From Capsicum annuum (taxonomy: Eukaryota; Streptophyta; Magnoliopsida; Solanales; Solanaceae), in NCBI RefSeq assembly GCF_002878395.1, contig NC_061115.1:98648724-98712723 (forward strand): DNA of 64,000 nt, in the 5' to 3' direction. This document shows, piece after piece, positions 58,099 through 64,000 of this stretch. The stretch's first letter is position 1; every line of letters starts with the position of its first letter. Made by a program: the position numbers and the translations under genes. The notes below the pieces were generated by a model. That model saw nothing but the letters and a program-made list of their open reading frames with translations. It made no database searches and was not told the DNA's origin.

Positions 58099-60799
58099 TG
58101 TAACGACCAAAAATCAACTCCTAGGATGCCACACGGTGCTTAGGGCTATAAGTAGCCCCAAGCTAACCCTTTGAGCCTATCACTTCTCATAATAAGTCAT
58201 TCAAGAAGGAATACAAAACGCTGGCACTATCATATCAAATGAAAGGAAATACGAAGATAATACTCGGTCCAAACGACCACAATACTAGAAATCTCAACAC
58301 AACCACAGTCTGATAACTAGTCTGACAAAGCCTCTACTACTCCATGAACTAGAGAACCGTTAGGACAGGTCCCCAACTGACTCAAACTGAATTGAAAGTA
58401 ATGACATAACCACTCAAGTATTGAAATATCTGAAGATAGGCCCTCGAACCATGAGGACTCACCACTAGAGAAATGTAGACAAAAGGTACTCGGGAATCAC
58501 TGATGAGGCTGGGACTGAGCACCTGAACCTGCATTATAAGACAATGTAGCTCATAGACATATATGTGGATCAACACTTGGGAATATACTGAGTATGTGGG
58601 AGTGTATGCATTTATATAAAAACAGTATCAATACTCTTCAATCAAACCATGCCTGTAATGAGGAATGACTCACATGGCTTGAATAAGTCAAAATGTAAAG
58701 CTCATAAATCATGTAGAATGAAGCATGTAACACAAATCTCATGAGTCATTATACTTTAGTTTTAAAATCTATAATCTTATCTTATTCTCATTACTCATAG
58801 GCTGAAGGAAACTTTAAACAATACTTTCAACTCATACATATATCTCATGGGGAGTAAAAGTTCTTTAATGCTCAAGAACTTATAATTCTTTTGAACTCAA
58901 ACACTTGGAACTCGGAATCATATAAATTTGGTTTGAAAATCGGTGATCAACTTGTATTAGTAGAGAAAACTACTTCTTTCTTTGGAAAATACTCAAAAGC
59001 AATTCGTTCACTATAAAAAATATCTCAGCTCAAAGCTTTTGGGAAAATATTCTATCTTAATGGGAAATACTTTAGTTTAGGTAGGTTCTCTTAACCGACA
59101 TAAACCATGAGAGCTACATGGAGTCCAAGGTCTTTTCCTCACGTTGGGAAAAGGCGTCATACTCTTGCCAAGTAGTATAACCTCAGTTCAGTGATCACTT
59201 ATCTCAGTCTAAGGCGTAATCATCTCGGCCTCAGGCCCAAAATCTCAAATCAATGGTGGCACGAAGTTCTGGGGTAAGAAACCGTGGTAACTTACCCAAC
59301 TCAGTGCTAAATACTACTCCCTTTAGTTTATCTCGCTCATCTCATGGAAATTCACTTTCAAAATAATCTCATGGTTCATAAGAACCCAACACTCAAATCT
59401 GTATTCTCATGTGGTAGAGTGGATTTCAAAATTCTATGACCATTAGGTCAAAACATTTCTCAATAATCTCAAAATACTCAAATCATGGGTGCTTCTAGAA
59501 CAATAGTTCATAAAATTGCAAGTCTCAAGTAGGGCTTAGTGACCCATAATTCAATCTCAAGTTAAAACTCATCAAGATGCATATTAGATAGCATATAGAT
59601 TCATAAATCATATAGAAATCTGGAATTTACAGCAATTTACCTCATAATCTCGACATAATCATAGATTTCAATTTCTAGAACATTGAAACTCTTAAATTCT
59701 TAAGGAGTAACAACATAGGGTATAAACCCAGCTTTAATTTCTTAAGAAAACATGAAAAATCATGCTATTTGAATTTCAATTCATGGGAAACATTAAGATA
59801 TTACAATCAATAACAATGGGTGAAAAACCCTAATTCAATATTATGTAAAATCTCATAGATTGCAGAAAATTTTAGTTTAAATACGCCTTTGGGCACAAGG
59901 TGAAAGAATTACCCTTGATCAAAACCCCACATACCTTAGATTATGAAATTGGATGAACAAGCTTTCTCTAAACTCCTCTTCTTACTCTTGAGAGAGGATT
60001 CTTGCAACCCTTGAACTTGGGGAATTCAAATCACAATTCAATTTGTAAAATCTATGATAAGTTCTTGGATTTCTTGGAGAAGGGTTTTAGATTTGATCTT
60101 GAGGGAGAAACCCTAGCTCTCTTGTATTTTGGATGATGAATGAAATCATTTGCATCATTGAAATATATATGGTTGATAAAAGAGTGGAAAGAGCGAAGAG
60201 TCCCTTTTAAAAATGACTTAAAATACTGAACGGGGGCTACGACGGTCCGTGACTAGCCTGACGGTCCATTGGATCATCCATCGTACGCCAGTCGGAAAAA
60301 GAACACACTACCTCGATGTGATGGTCGAAGCGATGGTCCGTCACAGTCTTAATGGTCTGTTGGATCGTCCATCGCACGTTGGCCTGGATGAGACCACACT
60401 GCCTCAGTGGCGTCGGTCTCAGCGACAGTCCATTACAGCCTTGACGGTTCATCGTCCTAGCCATCGTACTTGGGCCAAAAAAATAAGTTACTTCCTTGGT
60501 CGCAATGGGCCGTTGCAGACTCGACGGTCCATTGGATCGTCCATCGCACCTGGGGGTTCTGACAACTCTCAGTAAAACGGCCATAGATTTTTACCACGAT
60601 GTGGATTTGAATGAAATTGGTATTGTTGGAAAACTAATTCAATTATCTGCATGAAAAAAAGTCAAGTTTAAGAAAATTTTATATGGTTTAAACACCAATT
60701 ACTTAGTAAGTCTCTTCTCATTCTTTTAGGGCGGGATTACACTTCACTTCACATGCTCAAGGCTTAAAGTACAAGAGAACTTTGCGGGGTGGTCTTACA
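58099..60799 (-). repeat. Family-3 gypsy 3' LTR
   Basis: On the minus strand it starts TGTAAGACCACCCC at 60799 and ends GGTCGTTACA at 58099 (2701 bp). It contains a CpG-rich motif block (60235-60560), a splice-donor-like AGGTATGT near 59929-59936, and stem-loops at 59896-59917, 58529-58549, 58440-58456 and 58142-58158. Confidence 0.9.
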
Positions 60800-60815
60800 A
60801 TATATCCCCCTTGGA
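60800..60815 (-). promoter_or_regulatory. Polypurine tract of the family-3 element
   Basis: Minus strand TTCCAAGGGGGATATAT lies directly before the LTR start, the same form as the PPT of the family-1 element. Confidence 0.9.
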
Positions 60816-61019
60816 AACATTCAACCCCGATGTTACTAGTTAGACTAGGAAAACAGAAAACAGAGTACACATAGCTGAAGAAATTTGCTAAATAGCTCAA
60901 AATCTCTCTAAACTCTTGAATACCTCAGAAATTGCAAGAAATCATGCAAAAATAGATATATAGCTGAACTTTAGATTAGAAGGGCTGAAACAAGGAAGAA
61001 TAATACCTTCAGATTGATC

Positions 61020-62384
61020 TAACTCATGGAAAAGAGTTGCGGGTACTTGGCTCGCAGTCTGCTTCTTCCTCCCAAGTAGCGTCCTTAATGACTGGTTCCG
61101 CCACAAAACTTTGACCAAGGAAACCTCTCTATTCCTTAGTATACGGATCTAAAAATCTAGGATCTCAATAGGAATCTCATCGAATGAAAGACTGTTCTGA
61201 ATATCAGCACTCTCTGAGGGATCTACTACAACAGAATCACCAATATTCTTTTTAAGCATGGAGACATGAAAAATAGGATGAACGGTTGATAACTTTGCAG
61301 ACAACTCAACCTCATAGGCTACTTTTCTAACACGGCCCAAAACTCTATACGGTCAAACATAACGGGGACTAAGCTTTCCCTTTTTACCAAACCTCTTCAC
61401 CCCTTTCATGAGTGAAATCTTCAAGTACACCGAATCACCTACTTCAAATGCAAGATCTCTACTCCTCACATAGGCATATGACTTTTGATGACTCTGAGCT
61501 ATCTTTAACCTCTCTCTAATCAACTTAACTTTCTCCATAGCTTCAAACACTGCATCAAGCCCAATTCGACAACTTCACCTACTTCAAACCAACCTATGGG
61601 TGATCTATACCTTCTACCATACAAGGCCTCCAATGGTGCCATCCCAATGCTAGCATGGTAACTATTGTTATAGTCAAACTCTATCAATGGAAAATGCTCA
61701 TCCCAACTTTCTTTGAAATCAAGAGCACACGCCCTCAACATGTCTTCTAGAGTCGGAATGGTTCTTTCAGCCTGACCATTTACCTGCAGATGAAAAGTGG
61801 AACTCAAAAGAACTTGGGTACTAAGACCCTGCAGAAATGCCCTCCAAAACTGAGAAGTAAATTGAGTACCCCTATCTAAAATGATAGACAAGGGAACTTC
61901 GTGTAACCTGACTAACTCCCGAATATACAATCTAGCATAATCCTCTACTGTATAAGATGTATGCATGGGCAAGAAATGTGTGGACTTAGTCAGCCTGTCT
62001 ATAATAACCCAAATGGAATCATGATGATGGTGCAAAAGAGGTAATCCAGTCTCAAAGTTCATATTCAACACCTCCCAATTCCAAGTGGGTATACTAAACT
62101 CTTGTACCACACTGCTAGGTCTTTGGTGCTCTACCTTAACCTATTGGCACGTTGGACACTTTGCTATAAACTCAGTTATATCCTTCTTCATACCATTCCA
62201 CCAATAGATTTCTCGCAAGTCGCGATACATCTTGGTAGTGCCGGGATGAATAGAATACTGCGTCATGCGCTTCAGCCATAATCCTCTGCCTCAGATCATC
62301 AACACATGGAACACACAACCTACCCTGCAATATCAACACACTATCTTCCCCTTCGGAGAAAACCTTTACCTTTTGGTCCTTAAT
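61020..62384 (-). pseudogene. pol: Integrase with C-terminal chromodomain, family-3 element
   Basis: From the cut at 62384 the minus strand reads the linker (Gln-Gly-Arg-Leu-Cys-Val-Pro), zinc region (Trp-Tyr-Glu-Glu-Gly) and then a 196-residue open stretch (62110-61520). First catalytic position: Asn-Met-Asn-Phe, so the Asp is replaced by Asn. Second: Ile-Leu-Asp-Arg-Gly-Thr-Gln-Phe, kept. Glu: Gly-Gln-Ala-Glu-Arg, kept. Pieces 61550-61353 and 61340-61149 carry the GPY/F-type C-terminus (Phe-Gly-Lys-Lys-Gly-Lys-Leu-Ser-Pro-Arg-Tyr-Val) and His-Pro-Ile-Phe-His-Val-Ser. A chromodomain with Lys-Val-Leu-Trp-Arg-Asn follows a stop, near 61100. Two frameshifts. Confidence 0.88.
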
Positions 62385-62898
62385 TGTAATACTCCAGAAA
62401 ATTTATCGTCAAAATTTTGTACGTAAATGTATTGGATCCTATCTTTGAGAATGATTTATAATTTTAATATGTGTCATTTCTTGGATTTCCACCCGTCATT
62501 ATGTAGAGCATCGAATAAGATTTCCAATGATATGTGAATCACCCAAAACGGACACTCGAGCGATGAGTTACGACCATTCCGATCAAACTACAATCATTCC
62601 GATCGAACTGTGAATAGTAAAATGTGCAGGAAAAAAAATACTGCAGCCAGGCAATTTTTTTGGTCAACTTCAAACGATCATAAATCCTTGTACATAATGA
62701 ACTGTGTAATCTGCTATATATCAACGGAAAGACCTGAGAGTTTTCTTTCCAATAAAATTGGTTTCATCCAATTTGGACATTGGAGTAAAAAGTTGTGGCC
62801 AATTTACTTCAGCCTATCGGATAGATCACTGAAGGACAGATTCGGGTTTTATTTGTTTCTTAGGGGTATTTTGGTCTTTCACCACTCTTTTAAACCTC

Positions 62899-62906
62899 TA
62901 TAAATA
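62899..62906 (+). promoter_or_regulatory. TATA box of the family-D LTR
   Basis: TATAAATA in the context CCTCTATAAATACCCC is a textbook plant TATA box. It lies ~515 bp into the LTR and ~200 bp before the leader stem-loop. Confidence 0.65.
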
Positions 62907-62952
62907 CCCCATTCAGCTGAGAACTTGTATTATTTTCCTCTCATTCCTCTTT

Positions 62953-62955
<3 letters not shown>

Positions 62956-63002
<47 letters not shown>
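62956..63002. repeat. (TA)n microsatellite
   Basis: Unbroken TA repeat of about 23 units inside the LTR. Confidence 0.97.
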
Positions 63003-63005
<3 letters not shown>

Positions 63006-63137
63006 TTAGGGTTTAGAATTGGGGGAAATTAATTGGAGGCTTTGATTCAAGAATTCCTTCCGTCAATCTCTTCCGGCCACGAATCTAAGATATGCAAGTG
63101 TTTATCTATGGACTCCTTTCGTCCATAGAGTTCACGA

Positions 63138-63237
63138 NNNNNNNNNNNNNNNNNNNNNNNNNNNNNNNNNNNNNNNNNNNNNNNNNNNNNNNNNNNNNNN
63201 NNNNNNNNNNNNNNNNNNNNNNNNNNNNNNNNNNNNN
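63138..63237. other. Assembly gap, 100 N
   Basis: Exactly 100 unknown bases, so the size is likely a placeholder. It lies just after the leader stem-loop of the family-D LTR. Confidence 0.99.
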
Positions 63238-63288
63238 TGATTGATATTTGATGGTTGAGTTATATATGAGGATTATGTATGTTATTTG

Positions 63289-63324
63289 ATATATATATAT
63301 ATATATGATTATGAAAGTTGGTTG

Positions 63325-63359
<35 letters not shown>

Positions 63360-63360
63360 G
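63289..63360. repeat. (TA)n and (GT)n microsatellites
   Basis: Two TA runs (63289-63307 and about 63324-63344), the second passing directly into (GT)n up to 63359. Confidence 0.95.
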
Positions 63361-64000
63361 TGATGGTGTAGGTTGATTGATACATGCATGTGATTACTAT
63401 GTGTGTTCGATGAGATATATGGGGTGGCAAAAAACATGAGAATTTGACGAATTCACCAATGCCTACAAGTGCATGTAAGGTGTTTGTGGAATTGTCTAAG
63501 AGGCTATAAATGTACGTTCTTAGGATATAATAAGTTCTAAATGACTAGACTACTTTCTATGTATACGTTCAACATGAACTCCATGTTATTGTCTAAAATT
63601 GGGGATGTTGTGTGGAAGGCTTTTGATATGCAGACGAGGGATTTAGTTGGTGGAATTAAGATGAATGATGGTGTTGTAGCACATGTAATTGTTCATACTG
63701 ACCTATGCCTAAATGGTGCTTGCAAGGTAATTGTAGAAATGCCTAGTTGAAGAAGAATGGATCGATGACCCTTTGTGATTGAAGCGATGAGTTCATACCA
63801 TACGTGCATGCTACGTGTTTAGTATGATGCTTGACGGAAACGGTAAGGCCATTAGGCCACGCTAAGTGTGAAATGTCTAATTATGGGTCGAATTGCATAT
63901 ATCAAGATCTTAAAGGAAAGAACCTTGAGAAGTGAACCATGATGTGTTGAATGTATGTTATTTGTGTGTATCCCGATTGGATGAACTATGTTATGTTGTA

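Larger units (their letters stand above)
58099..62384 (-). mobile_element. 3' part of a minus-strand chromovirus gypsy element (family 3)
   Basis: Minus-strand order: integrase, chromodomain, PPT, 3' LTR (60799 down to 58099). The upstream part is cut at 62384 by another LTR that starts there; the rest lies outside the window. The LTR is homologous to the solo LTR at 2575-4927. Confidence 0.88.
62385..64000 (+). mobile_element. 5' part of a further gypsy-type LTR (family D), runs out of the window
   Basis: Starts TGTAATACTCC at 62385 inside the family-3 element, which it interrupts. It has a TATA box, a leader stem-loop at 63106-63128, two TA repeats and an assembly gap. Orientation + is inferred from the TGTAATACTCC start, the TATA box and the stem-loop. 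No end, PBS or coding domain is in the window. Confidence 0.75.

Noticed and set aside
60237..60584. Overlapping open frames of over 100 codons on both strands
   Set aside because: They coincide with the CpG-rich motif cluster of an LTR; repeated motifs of regular length keep frames open on both strands. No domain.

Overview
The window looks like heterochromatic, retrotransposon-packed nuclear DNA of a flowering plant, most probably a Solanaceae species. The reasons are a degraded Sirevirus-type copia element with the extra 3' ORF I know from Solanaceae, an RTE LINE and a SINE-like tail of the kind known from tobacco and tomato, long chromovirus LTRs beginning TGTAATACCCC, and Stowaway MITEs. 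I see no intact gene and no convincing host gene. Every coding stretch is a broken piece of a mobile element. Family names rest on motif recognition, not on a search.

Layout. 1-11165: a Sirevirus-like Ty1/copia element on the + strand (end of 5' LTR, PBS, gag, protease, integrase, RT, RNase H, extra ORF, PPT, complete 3' LTR), broken at 2575-4927 by a solo chromovirus LTR. 11166-13511: AT-rich spacer with a 53-bp tandem duplication and two Stowaway MITEs. 13512-21392: a complete but non-coding gypsy-type element with a perfect 5-bp target duplication (ACTAT), carrying a 5'-truncated RTE LINE. 21393-24780: mostly featureless AT-rich DNA with one SINE/LINE tail. 24778-26656 and 52221-54735: two halves of a minus-strand copia element. 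26657-52220 lies between them and is itself nested: gypsy element A holds Athila/Tat-like element B (27433-44408) in its 5' LTR, and B holds gypsy element C (27870-37593) in its own 5' LTR. 54736-58098: a decayed repeat with an unrecognised + strand protein relic. 58099-62384: 3' part of a minus-strand chromovirus (LTR, chromodomain, integrase). 62385-64000: start of a further LTR, with TA repeats and a 100-base N gap.

Elements depend on each other only through insertion order. Inner copies are flanked by target duplications or by an undisturbed copy of the same site in the partner LTR, so the order can be read: copia, then A, then B, then C. Several elements have lost their pol domains (13512 element, B, C), and could at best have moved with proteins supplied elsewhere.

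The least explained signal is inside the chromovirus LTRs. Three LTR families (six LTR copies, on both strands) carry the same ordered set of small stem-loops. Most have 7-base loops, and their stems change sequence between families but keep pairing. A 5' splice-donor-like motif precedes the first stem-loop. This pattern suggests a selected RNA structure in the leader of these elements.
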